From contig JANMZR010000101.1 in the NCBI GenBank assembly GCA_031383555.1, positions 1 through 6,389 of the forward strand: DNA of 6,389 nucleotides, in the 5' to 3' direction. The stretch is from JANMZR01 sp031383555. GTDB lineage: Bacteria > Bacteroidota > Bacteroidia > Cytophagales > Spirosomataceae. The position numbers and the translations under genes are program-made. Position 1 is the first letter of the stretch. Each line of letters starts with the position of its first letter. Under the pieces are notes generated by a model. The model made no database searches, was not told where the DNA came from, and saw only the letters and a list, made by a program, of their open reading frames with translations. Positions 1 through 6,157 of this stretch are shown in pieces.

Positions 1-107
1 ATTAGAGAAATTTGTCGTTATTTTTCATCTAATATACTGGATATCAGCCTATTATCCTAATTTTATAGCATATTTTATCTCTATTTTTTGTGCTAAATTA
101 TTTATTG
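1..107. other. AT-rich non-coding edge after the truncated TIM-barrel gene
   Basis: I see no gene here. On the minus strand this DNA follows the stop of the TIM-barrel gene, where homologues would still be coding. All three minus-strand frames were read. They hit stops quickly, apart from a run of about 17 codons that does not resemble the missing C-terminus. No insertion-sequence end, transposase fragment or convincing terminator hairpin is visible before the window ends. Confidence 0.5.
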
Positions 108-794
108 TCATGTACTAAAATGTAATTCACAAATATTTTCATTGCCCAAAAGTTTTATTTCTTTATATATATTATTTCCCGCATCTTGCGCATTTCGGAA
201 ATCATAATAGACTTTTATAGCTTTTGAACCCACTTTTTCCATAATATACAAGTGTTCTTCGGCTGTTAAATAAGATTCAATACCTAATGTAATTCCCATT
301 TTTTCAGCATTTGGGGCTACTTCTTTTAGCTTAGCAATAACTGTTTCAATTCCTTTTTGGTCATTTCTTAGGTCGTTTTTTGCAAAAAAGGCTAATAATA
401 TTACATTTACATCCAAGTTTTTGGCTACCTGAATACTATCGGCCACCCATTGGTCGGTTCTATTATCTGATTTATAAGGAATATTATTGAGCTCACCAAT
501 CGCCAAACTCGTTATTTTAACACGGGTCTCTTTCGATTTTGCCTTATAAATTTCCTGAATACTTTTTTCTCTTAAATGTAAGTTATTATCAATATTTCCT
601 AGATTAACTTGGACTCCACTTAGGCCAATTGCTTTTGCAATATCAAACGCTTCAGGCTTTGAATTTTGACCAAGGGCCCAATCACAGGCGCCAATTTTTT
701 TCGTTTTAAAACCAAAGCTTGCAAAAGATTCTAAAGATTTCAATTGAAAAAGAGAAATTGAAGCCATGCCGCCAATAAATTGTTTTCTGTTCAT
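108..794 (-). CDS. Sugar phosphate isomerase/epimerase-like TIM-barrel protein, C-terminally truncated
   Basis: A 228-residue protein of the xylose isomerase-like / AP endonuclease 2 TIM-barrel family, whose members isomerise or epimerise sugars using a divalent metal. Residues 1-27 form a leader with an NRKQF box and a modest hydrophobic stretch, as in Tat-exported Bacteroidota homologues, so export to the periplasm is possible but the twin-arginine motif is imperfect (RK). Barrel strands follow from IGACDW (34-39). Probable metal ligands are Glu173 (GIES), Asp198 (YYDFRNAQDAG) and His225 (CELHF). The protein stops three residues after His225. Homologues as I recall them run about 60 residues further, through a GxGxxDF-type strand and the last metal-binding Glu. 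The fourth ligand and last barrel segments are therefore absent, and the product is probably inactive. It is the last gene of the operon, 37 bases after the SIS gene. The family call is firm; the exact substrate is unknown. Confidence 0.8.
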   Translation of the reverse strand: MNRKQFIGGMASISLFQLKSLESFASFGFKTKKIGACDWALGQNSKPEAFDIAKAIGLSGVQVNLGNIDNNLHLREKSIQEIYKAKSKETRVKITSLAIGELNNIPYKSDNRTDQWVADSIQVAKNLDVNVILLAFFAKNDLRNDQKGIETVIAKLKEVAPNAEKMGITLGIESYLTAEEHLYIMEKVGSKAIKVYYDFRNAQDAGNNIYKEIKLLGNENICELHFST

Positions 795-831
795 ATTGGT
801 AAATAAAAAAGGTTAAACATTCAATTTAAAT

Positions 832-1635
832 CTATACGTTTTCTGAAACATAACTTGGTATTCCTACATTTCTGTAAAGTTTAGCAATTCTATGGGCATG
901 CTCATCATAGGCTGCTTGAAATATTTCTGTAGCTTTTTCTGCTCCGATTACTGCACCAGCTGTCAATACTTTAGGAGGATGACCCCCTTGTGTGAGCAAA
1001 TTGGCTATTTCAGCTTTAATGCTATTGATTATCAAGCAACTACCAATTGTAGAACCAGGCGCAACTGGTGTTTCTAGCCCTTCAATTTGAATCATCGCAT
1101 CACCCACAGGAGCGCCAGAATTTAAAACTATTTCACAAAAATCTTGGAGTTTTTTTCCATCGGCTTTTTTTGATGTGCTCGCATCTGAATGTAATTTTGA
1201 AATAATTCCTACTGTTTTAATGCCGTTTTTTTGGAAAATTTCGGCCATTTCAATAGGCACAACATTACAGCCCGACGATGAAATTATTAAAGCAGTGTCG
1301 ATAGTTTTTAAATCAAAATTTCGCAGAATTTGTGTTGCAAAGCCAGGTACGTTTTCTAAAAACATAGCTTGGCGCTGGCCATTGGCACCAACAACCAAAT
1401 TATGGAAAGTAAGTGAAAGCTCAACAATTGGGTTAAAACCTGGGAAGGAGCCGTATCGAGGCCACATTTCTTCAACCATAATTCTACTATGGCCACTGCC
1501 AAATACATGAACCATACGGCCGGCTAAAATAGTTTTTGCAAATAGGTTGGCCGCTTCCAATATTTTGGATTCTTGGCTTGAAACAGTTTCAATTAGGCCT
1601 TGGCACTTTTGTAGATATTGTTGGGTGTATGTCAT
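832..1635 (-). CDS. SIS-domain sugar isomerase-type protein (UPF0309-like)
   Basis: A 267-residue cytosolic SIS (sugar isomerase) domain protein of the UPF0309 / 'sugar isomerase domain-containing' group. Such proteins bind phosphosugars and are related to phosphoheptose and amino-sugar isomerases. The glycine/serine loop VFGSGHSR (44-51) is followed by the group's EEMWPRYGSFPGFNPI segment. The second phosphate-binding loop is IISSSGCN (117-124), and GAPVGDA (174-180) and GSTIGSC (194-200) are typical of the core. I chose the ATG at 1635 because the protein then opens with MTYTQQYLQK, like the family's first helix. A TTG at 1675-1677 would add 14 residues, but these are encoded by a hairpin repeat and look non-protein. 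It follows the ROK kinase by 152 bases and precedes the TIM-barrel gene by 37, which suggests a shared sugar or amino-sugar pathway. Its reaction is not established by the sequence. Confidence 0.88.
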   Translation of the reverse strand: MTYTQQYLQKCQGLIETVSSQESKILEAANLFAKTILAGRMVHVFGSGHSRIMVEEMWPRYGSFPGFNPIVELSLTFHNLVVGANGQRQAMFLENVPGFATQILRNFDLKTIDTALIISSSGCNVVPIEMAEIFQKNGIKTVGIISKLHSDASTSKKADGKKLQDFCEIVLNSGAPVGDAMIQIEGLETPVAPGSTIGSCLIINSIKAEIANLLTQGGHPPKVLTAGAVIGAEKATEIFQAAYDEHAHRIAKLYRNVGIPSYVSENV

Positions 1636-1654
1636 ATTTAAAATTGCATAAAAT

Positions 1655-1702
1655 CCCACGAGTTCCACTCGGGGCAACTTTTGTTTAACTCCTTTGGAGT
1701 TA
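1655..1702 (-). repeat. Two-hairpin REP-like element between ROK and SIS genes
   Basis: Two adjacent inverted repeats are seen directly. On the plus strand 1655-1662 (CCCACGAG) pairs with 1668-1674 (CTCGGGG) as a 7-bp GC-rich stem with one bulged A and a five-base loop (TTCCA). Twelve bases further, 1686-1692 (TAACTCC) pairs with 1696-1702 (GGAGTTA) as a perfect 7-bp stem around TTT. GC-rich stems stand out in such AT-rich DNA. A bulged stem next to a second palindrome resembles the small REP-type palindromes scattered through many bacterial genomes. In the operon transcript both would fold 5' of the SIS start, where they could affect mRNA stability or translation. No second copy is in the window, so repeat status is inferred. 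Confidence 0.5.
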
Positions 1703-1787
1703 TGATTATTTGAAATAGCTTAAATTTAAAACTGATATTTATTTTTTATTTTTTTTAAAATTTAATTGTGACCAGAAACCCGTTGCC

Positions 1788-2681
1788 TCAAACATGACTC
1801 CTTTCAAAAGCAAAGCCTGCGGCGCCAATAGCACCAGAAAGTTCTTGGAATTTCGCCTTCACAATTGGGGTTACTTTCCCTTTAGGTTTGAATTCATATA
1901 AGTGAACAAATTCGTTTAAGTGATTAAATAGCAAATTATTAGCATTAGTAACTCCGCCCGATAAAACTATTATTTCTGGCGAAAGTGCGTTAATCAAAGA
2001 TGCAATAGATAATGCTAATTTTCTTACGGAATCCAGCCAAAGCCAAGTAGCAAAAGTTTCTCCTTTTTCAAATGCTTCTACTAATTTTTCTATGGAATCG
2101 AATTGCCCCCGGCTACGTCTTTTTATAGAATAATTACCAAATGCATATTCCAAACTGCCGGGCATGCCCAAAATACTCTGCTCATCGTCAGCATGGTTGA
2201 TACTCATATGCCCCAAATGACCAGCCATTTGCCCTTGGCCTTGATAAAGTTCACCATTGATTAAAATACCACCGCCAATGCCTGTGCCTAAGGTGAATAA
2301 TATTGCATTTTTAAAACCTTTAGCTATTCCAAATTTTGCCTCAGCCATTAATGCGGCATGAGCATCGTTCAATACAAAAGTGTTGGTTTTTAAGTATTTA
2401 GCCCATCGGAAGTTCTCCAAACCTTGTAGTCGATTCGGTAAATGGGCTATACAAGTATTATTATCATTGGCAAGGCCTGGTGCTGAAAGTCCAATCAAAT
2501 CAACAGGTTCTGAATGTTTATTTTTCAAGAACTCTACCATTTCTTGCACATTTTCTCTCCATTTTCCTTCTTCATCATCTATGGTTGGTATTGAATGCTG
2601 TTGTAATATTTCACCAGCTTCATTCATTACAATTCCTTTTACATTAGTGCCACCCAAATCAATTCCAATTGCTGTTTTCAT
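1788..2681 (-). CDS. ROK-family sugar kinase (glucokinase-like), lacking the zinc cysteines
   Basis: A 297-residue ROK (repressor/ORF/kinase) family protein of usual length for the kinase subgroup, with no N-terminal DNA-binding domain. It is therefore expected to be a cytosolic ATP-dependent hexose or amino-sugar kinase. Visible motifs are the phosphate loop DLGGTN (8-13), LSAPGL (65-70), the catalytic Asp106 in LNDAHAA, the glycine-rich GTGIGGGI (132-139) and the adenosine motif LSGGV (240-244). Two expected signatures are altered. The GExGH motif reads GHLGH (154-158), and the CxCGxxGCxE zinc site reads SILGMPGSLE (169-178), with no cysteine and Glu178 kept. ROK proteins without the zinc cysteines exist, so activity is possible, but the substrate may differ from glucose. 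The ATG at 2681 gives the canonical MKTAIGIDLG start. It lies 47 bases after the SDR gene, a gap filled by a 7-bp tandem repeat, and is probably co-transcribed with it. Confidence 0.9.
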   Translation of the reverse strand: MKTAIGIDLGGTNVKGIVMNEAGEILQQHSIPTIDDEEGKWRENVQEMVEFLKNKHSEPVDLIGLSAPGLANDNNTCIAHLPNRLQGLENFRWAKYLKTNTFVLNDAHAALMAEAKFGIAKGFKNAILFTLGTGIGGGILINGELYQGQGQMAGHLGHMSINHADDEQSILGMPGSLEYAFGNYSIKRRSRGQFDSIEKLVEAFEKGETFATWLWLDSVRKLALSIASLINALSPEIIVLSGGVTNANNLLFNHLNEFVHLYEFKPKGKVTPIVKAKFQELSGAIGAAGFAFERSHV

Positions 2682-2684
2682 AAA

Positions 2685-2726
2685 TAGATGTTAGATTTTA
2701 GATGTTAGATGTTAGATGTTAGAAAA
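2685..2726. repeat. Heptanucleotide tandem repeat (TAGATGT)n
   Basis: Consecutive 7-base units read TAGATGT, TAGATTT, TAGATGT three times, then a decayed TAGAAAA. There are four perfect copies, one with a single substitution and one partial copy. They fill nearly all of the 47-base gap between the SDR stop (2729) and the ROK start (2681). In transcript sense the unit is ACATCTA, and the array ends just before the ROK ATG. Copy-number change by slipped-strand replication would move the ROK start by 7 bases per unit without touching either reading frame. The spacing is too tight and the units too short for a CRISPR array. Confidence 0.9.
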
Positions 2727-2728
2727 TA

Positions 2729-3508
2729 TCAATACTGCCCCTCACTTACTTCCCAGCCACCATCGACATATAAAGTTTGACCCGTAACAAAATTTGATCC
2801 ATCACTCATAAAATATACTGCCGCAGCATCCAAGTCTTCGGGTTGGCCGTTTCTGCCACCATCCAAAGGCTGTTTAGTTTTTACAAAATTCAAAATCAAA
2901 TCATTTTTACTCGCTCGCTCACTCATTGGAGTTTCAACTAAAGCTGGCGCTAATAGATTGATACGAATATTATTTTTGGCATAATAAGCGGCCAGCGACT
3001 TTGTAAAACCAATTACAGCTGATTTCGTAGCTGCATACGCATGCGTAACGAAGTATTCGGGAGATGGTGAAAAACCTAAAACTGAACCCATATTTAGAAT
3101 GGAACCTCCTTTGCCCAACTCTAAAAATTTTTGAACCGCTGCCTGATTTGAAAGCATAAGGCTTGTTAAATTGAGCTCAAAAGTTTTATTCCAACCTTCC
3201 AAAGTGAGCTCATGTAAGGGCCCATCTCCGTATTTACGGCCACTTCCACCTGCCACATGATACAAGCCATCAAACGAACCAAACTTTGTAATACACTGAT
3301 TAATAGCTTTTTGTGCTGTAGTGGGATCTGAGGCATCCCCAATATAAAGTGATGATTGTTTGCCCAGTTCACTCAAAGCCGCCATACCCGATTCAGCATT
3401 CCTACCGACTATTACCACAAATGCTCCATTTTTTACAAATGCTTTAGCCGCCGAAAAGCCTAGCCCTGTTGTTCCGCCAATAACTACTATTGATTTATCT
3501 GCTAACAT
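2729..3508 (-). CDS. SDR-family NAD(P)-dependent oxidoreductase
   Basis: A 259-residue classical short-chain dehydrogenase/reductase, the normal length for the family, acting in the cytosol on a hydroxyl or keto group of a small molecule, here probably a sugar. The cofactor loop GGTTGLG is at 11-17, an acidic residue after strand 3 is Asp58, and the NNAG equivalent is HVAGG (84-88), a mild variant. The catalytic set is Asn113, Ser142 (NMGSVLG), Tyr158 and Lys162 (YAATK). The C-terminal TGQTLYVDGG (242-251) is typical. Arg36 at the end of strand 2 (VGRN) fits NADP(H) but does not decide it. The ATG at 3508 places strand 1 at residues 6-10 as expected. It is the first gene of the minus-strand operon, divergent from the AraC regulator across 125 bases. 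The precise substrate cannot be told. Confidence 0.92.
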   Translation of the reverse strand: MLADKSIVVIGGTTGLGFSAAKAFVKNGAFVVIVGRNAESGMAALSELGKQSSLYIGDASDPTTAQKAINQCITKFGSFDGLYHVAGGSGRKYGDGPLHELTLEGWNKTFELNLTSLMLSNQAAVQKFLELGKGGSILNMGSVLGFSPSPEYFVTHAYAATKSAVIGFTKSLAAYYAKNNIRINLLAPALVETPMSERASKNDLILNFVKTKQPLDGGRNGQPEDLDAAAVYFMSDGSNFVTGQTLYVDGGWEVSEGQY

Positions 3509-3633
3509 TTTGCAAAATTTGTATTGTTATTTTGTATGAATATTTCAATTTGATAATTAATTACAAATATTTATCATTTTATTAGCTTATTCTACCTATA
3601 ATTGCACTATTTATGGTACTATATTGATATTTT
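3509..3633. promoter_or_regulatory. Divergent promoter region between the sugar operon and the AraC gene
   Basis: These 125 bases must hold the promoters for the minus-strand SDR-led operon and probably for the plus-strand AraC gene. The DNA is very AT-rich. The clearest symmetry is ATTTG (3548-3552) and CAAAT (3564-3568) flanking an 11-base AT spacer that contains the palindrome TAATTAATTA. This is a possible regulator site but is weak for such AT-rich DNA. I looked for the Bacteroidota -33 TTG / -7 TAnnTTTG pattern on both strands and found no convincing full match, so no start sites are assigned. Confidence 0.45.
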
Positions 3634-4494
3634 ATGCAAAAGGCTCCTTTTTTACAAAAATTATTCATTACGCCTGGCTCTTCTTTTTTAGTGGACCGAT
3701 TTGAAAGCCCTAGTTTTGAAAGCCCATGGCATTATCATCCTGAATTTGAAATAGTTATTTGCGATGGAAGCTTTGGAAAAAAATTTATTGGCAACCATAT
3801 TTCTGATTATAATAAAGGTGACTTGGCTTTGCTAGGCGCTAACCTGCCACATTTATATCGGGCTGATGATGAGTGCTTTAGTGTTGATTTTACTGAAAAA
3901 CCAGCTTCAATTGTGATTCATTTTTTGGACAATTGTTTTGGAGATTCTTTTTTTAGTATTGTAGAAATGGCCGAAATTCAACAATTATTACTGCTTTCAA
4001 AAGTTGGCATTGAGTTTTATGGCGATTCAAAATTGCTGATAATTGATAAAATTAGGACTATGCAAAAAGCCGATAAAATTGGAAAGTTTATTGGTTTAAT
4101 TGAAGTGCTTACGTTAATGGCTAAATCAAAAGAATATAAATTACTTTCTGATATTGAAATGGTAGGAGCGGGATTAAAAGACTCGGGGCGTATGCATCTG
4201 GTATTTGATTACGTAATTAAAAATTTTAAAAATGAAGTTAACTTAGGTGAAATTGCAAGCCAAACAAAGTTTTCTGAAGCAGCTTTTTGCCGTTTTTTTA
4301 AAGCCAGAACTAAAAAAACTTTTTCAGAATTTGTAAATGAAATACGCATTGGACATGCTTGTAAGCTATTGAAAGAGAGTGAATTATCTATTGTAGAAAT
4401 TGGCTTTGAATCGGGATTTAATAATTTGTCGAACTTTAATAGACAGTTTAAAAAATTGAAAGGAATGAACCCTAAAACTTTCAGAAAAATATAA
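3634..4494 (+). CDS. AraC-family transcriptional regulator (cupin sensor plus HTH)
   Basis: A 286-residue transcription factor of usual AraC/XylS length. Residues about 15-100 form a cupin-like sensor domain. It shows WHYHPEFEIVIC (32-43), KGDLALLG (61-68) and NLPH (70-73), the pattern seen in Bacteroidota regulators that bind a small sugar-like effector. Residues about 188-286 form the paired helix-turn-helix domain. The first HTH is around LGEIASQTKFSEAAFCRFFK (204-223). The second is around IVEIGFESGFNNLSNFNRQF (253-272), followed by the classic GMNPKTFRK (277-285). It is transcribed away from the SDR-led operon, an arrangement typical of a local activator or repressor, so control of that operon is a strong inference. 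The ATG at 3634 is the first in frame and gives a normal N-terminus. No clear ribosome binding site precedes it, which is ordinary in Bacteroidota. Confidence 0.9.
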   Translation: MQKAPFLQKLFITPGSSFLVDRFESPSFESPWHYHPEFEIVICDGSFGKKFIGNHISDYNKGDLALLGANLPHLYRADDECFSVDFTEKPASIVIHFLDNCFGDSFFSIVEMAEIQQLLLLSKVGIEFYGDSKLLIIDKIRTMQKADKIGKFIGLIEVLTLMAKSKEYKLLSDIEMVGAGLKDSGRMHLVFDYVIKNFKNEVNLGEIASQTKFSEAAFCRFFKARTKKTFSEFVNEIRIGHACKLLKESELSIVEIGFESGFNNLSNFNRQFKKLKGMNPKTFRKI

Positions 4495-4499
4495 AATTA

Positions 4500-4553
4500 A
4501 ATATCGAGATATATCGATATGTTTTTTAATTTTATAAAATGCAAATCGATATT
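4500..4553. promoter_or_regulatory. Phased ATATCGA repeats, likely relic operator of the ArsR pseudogene
   Basis: ATATCGA occurs at 4501-4507 and again at 4511-4517, exactly 10 bases apart (one helical turn). The second copy lies inside the perfect palindrome ATATCGATAT (4511-4520). An inverted copy, TCGATATT (4546-4553), overlaps the first codons of the ArsR relic and mirrors AATATCGA at 4500-4507. ArsR-family regulators commonly bind such dyads and repress their own promoter, so an autoregulatory operator is the natural reading. The binding protein is inferred, not shown. Confidence 0.5.
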
Positions 4554-4814
4554 GTAAAAATTTCTTCAGCACCCTCTAATAAATCCCGATTAGAAATCAT
4601 GCGCTGGCTCAAAAATCCTGATGCCAATTTTAAACCATAGGTAGAAGTCGAAGGTTGAAATGGGCGTTTGTGTGGGTAAAATTTAAGAAAAGCTGGTTTA
4701 GCTCAATCGACCACTTCACATTATTTATCAATTTTGCAAAATGCCGATTTATTAATTGCCACCAGAATAGGGAAGTGGACATATTATAAGTCAAATGTAG
4801 AGATAATTGAATAG
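4539..4814 (+). pseudogene. Decayed ArsR-family winged-helix regulator
   Basis: Reading from the ATG at 4539 gives a recognisable ArsR/SmtB-type repressor interrupted by stops. The opening helix is MQIDIVKISSAPSNKSRLEI, then MRWLKNPDANFKP and an in-frame TAG. A second in-frame stop follows, and the family-like GVCVGKI segment is found at 4663-4683 in the next frame. The original frame resumes at 4692 with AGLAQSTTSHYLSILQNADL, which carries the DNA-recognition helix, and then the wing RIGKWTYYKSN. It ends at TAG 4812-4814, about ten residues short of homologues as I recall them. At least two in-frame stops plus two compensating frameshifts rule out an active protein. The well-kept segments suggest recent decay. 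It sits between the AraC gene and the class V aminotransferase gene (32 bases before its ATG), which it may once have regulated. The family call rests on recalled motifs, not a search. Confidence 0.85.
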
Positions 4815-4846
4815 TATATAAGTGCCTTAAAATCAGTAATATAGTT

Positions 4847-6022
4847 ATGGATTTATTAAAAATCAGAAAGGAAACTTTGTATTGTGAAGATAAAATATTT
4901 TTATCAAGTGCTGGTTGCTCATTACCACCGAAAAGTATGTTTGAGAAAATGCATGCTTATAATCGGTTAGAGGAGGAGTTTGGGGGTTATGCAATTGAAG
5001 CAAGTCAATCAGCTCAACGAAATAGTTTTTATGCAGAAATGGCAAAACTATTAAATTGTAACCAAAGGAATATTTCATTTCAATACTCTGCTACTGAAGG
5101 CTTTAGTCGTTCATTGTCAGCAATCCCATTCAAAAACGGTGATGTTATTCTTACCACAGATGATGATTATATTTCCAATTTCATTGCTTTTATTTCATTG
5201 AAAAAAAGGTTTGGAATAAAAATAATCCGTTGTTCAAATACAGAAGCAGGTGAGTTGGATTTGATAGATTTTGAACGAAAAATCATTCAAGAAAAACCAG
5301 TTTTAGTGGCCATAACTCAGGTGCCTACCAATTCTGGATTGGTGCAGCCTGTGGCCGAGGTAGGTAAATTATGCAAGAAATATGATATTTTATATTTGTT
5401 AGATGCGTGCCAAGCGGTTGGTCAAATGAGCGTAGATGTGAAAGAAATTGGCTGTGATTTTTTAAATGGAACTGGAAGGAAATTTCTCCGTGGGCCACGA
5501 ACTTCTGGCTTTTTATATGTTTCAGATAAAGTGTTAAATATGGGTTTAGAACCACTTTTTATCGACCGTCGTGGTGCCGAATGGACTGATAATGATGATT
5601 ATAAAGCAAATGATTCGGCTTTAAGATTTGAGCCAAAAGAAGTAGGAGTTGAGATTATAGGTTTGGCTGAGGCAGTTCGATATTGCAATGAAATTGGTAT
5701 CGAAAATATTGAAAAATATAATTATGATATTGCAAAACGATTGCGGTATAATTTATCCCAAATACCAAATATTCAATTACTTGATTTGGGTTCTAAAATT
5801 TGCAATATCATAACTTTTCATGTAAAAGGTAAAACTTTAATAGAAGTTGATGGCTTTTTGAAAACAAATAATATTTATTTTTCGCAAAGCCTAAAAAGCT
5901 ATGCAATAATCGATTATAAGAAAAAAGGAGTTGATTGGGCTATTCGTTTTTCCCCACATTATTTCAATACTTTGGAGGAAATGGATCGGGTGGGGGAGTT
6001 GGTGAAAAAATTTATGGGATGA
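4847..6022 (+). CDS. Class V aminotransferase-fold PLP-dependent enzyme
   Basis: A 391-residue fold-type I PLP enzyme of the class V group (cysteine desulfurase / isopenicillin N epimerase / EgtE-like lyases), of normal length. The phosphate-binding turn is SATEGFSR (81-88), and TNSG (161-164) precedes the cofactor Asp186 in LLDACQAVGQ. The Schiff-base lysine is Lys212 in NGTGRKFLRGPRTSGFLY. The probable substrate-carboxylate arginine is Arg367 in IRFSPHYFNTLEEMDR, a signature shared with the epimerase/lyase branch. The loop that carries the catalytic persulfide cysteine in IscS and SufS (about residues 342-360 here) has no cysteine, so a standard cysteine desulfurase role is unlikely. A C-S lyase, racemase/epimerase or related activity on an amino acid is more plausible. 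It is 32 bases after an ArsR relic and convergent with the small gene at 6158. The ATG at 4847 is the first in frame, with no clear ribosome binding site. Confidence 0.88.
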   Translation: MDLLKIRKETLYCEDKIFLSSAGCSLPPKSMFEKMHAYNRLEEEFGGYAIEASQSAQRNSFYAEMAKLLNCNQRNISFQYSATEGFSRSLSAIPFKNGDVILTTDDDYISNFIAFISLKKRFGIKIIRCSNTEAGELDLIDFERKIIQEKPVLVAITQVPTNSGLVQPVAEVGKLCKKYDILYLLDACQAVGQMSVDVKEIGCDFLNGTGRKFLRGPRTSGFLYVSDKVLNMGLEPLFIDRRGAEWTDNDDYKANDSALRFEPKEVGVEIIGLAEAVRYCNEIGIENIEKYNYDIAKRLRYNLSQIPNIQLLDLGSKICNIITFHVKGKTLIEVDGFLKTNNIYFSQSLKSYAIIDYKKKGVDWAIRFSPHYFNTLEEMDRVGELVKKFMG

Positions 6023-6099
6023 TATTTTATTCTCAGTTTTTTTGAGTTTAGCACTAGTTTTAATTAGGTTTTATTTTAAGAAATTATTAAAAATATTGT

Positions 6100-6122
6100 A
6101 GTATTAAAATAAAAAAAATACT
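6100..6122. terminator. Possible weak bidirectional terminator hairpin
   Basis: AGTATT (6100-6105) and AATACT (6117-6122) can form a 6-bp AT-rich stem around an 11-base A-rich loop. It lies between the convergent aminotransferase gene and the small minus-strand gene, where a terminator is expected. A second small dyad (CTCA/TGAG around a T-run) lies near 6032-6046. Neither has a GC-rich stem, so the call is tentative. Confidence 0.2.
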
Positions 6123-6157
6123 CTGTAAGTTTATTTAGTTTTGTTGTGAACAAATCA

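Noticed and set aside
892..1510. Plus-strand open frames opposite the SIS gene
   Set aside because: They are antisense to a gene with clear family motifs and their translations show no recognisable domain. The same applies to frames opposite the ROK, AraC and aminotransferase genes.
1636..1677. TTG-started N-terminal extension of the SIS protein (MPRVELVGFYAILN)
   Set aside because: These codons lie in a hairpin repeat, and the family's first helix begins at the ATG at 1635. The GGAG upstream is half of a palindrome, so it is poor evidence for a ribosome binding site.
1673..1787. Inverted repeat GGCAAC (1673-1678) / GTTGCC (1782-1787) flanking the ROK-SIS gap
   Set aside because: Only 6 bp and about 100 bases apart, with no target-site duplication visible; it could be chance, so I did not call a mobile element.
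2685..2726. CRISPR-like array
   Set aside because: The units are 7 bases with no spacers; it is a simple tandem repeat, and no cas genes are present.
3166..3372. 68-codon minus-strand frame inside the SDR gene
   Set aside because: It overlaps the SDR gene in a different frame and has no protein-like pattern.
3548..3568. ATTTG-N11-CAAAT as a defined AraC operator
   Set aside because: AraC proteins usually bind direct repeats, and short AT-only symmetry is expected by chance in this region; kept only as a note in the intergenic entry.
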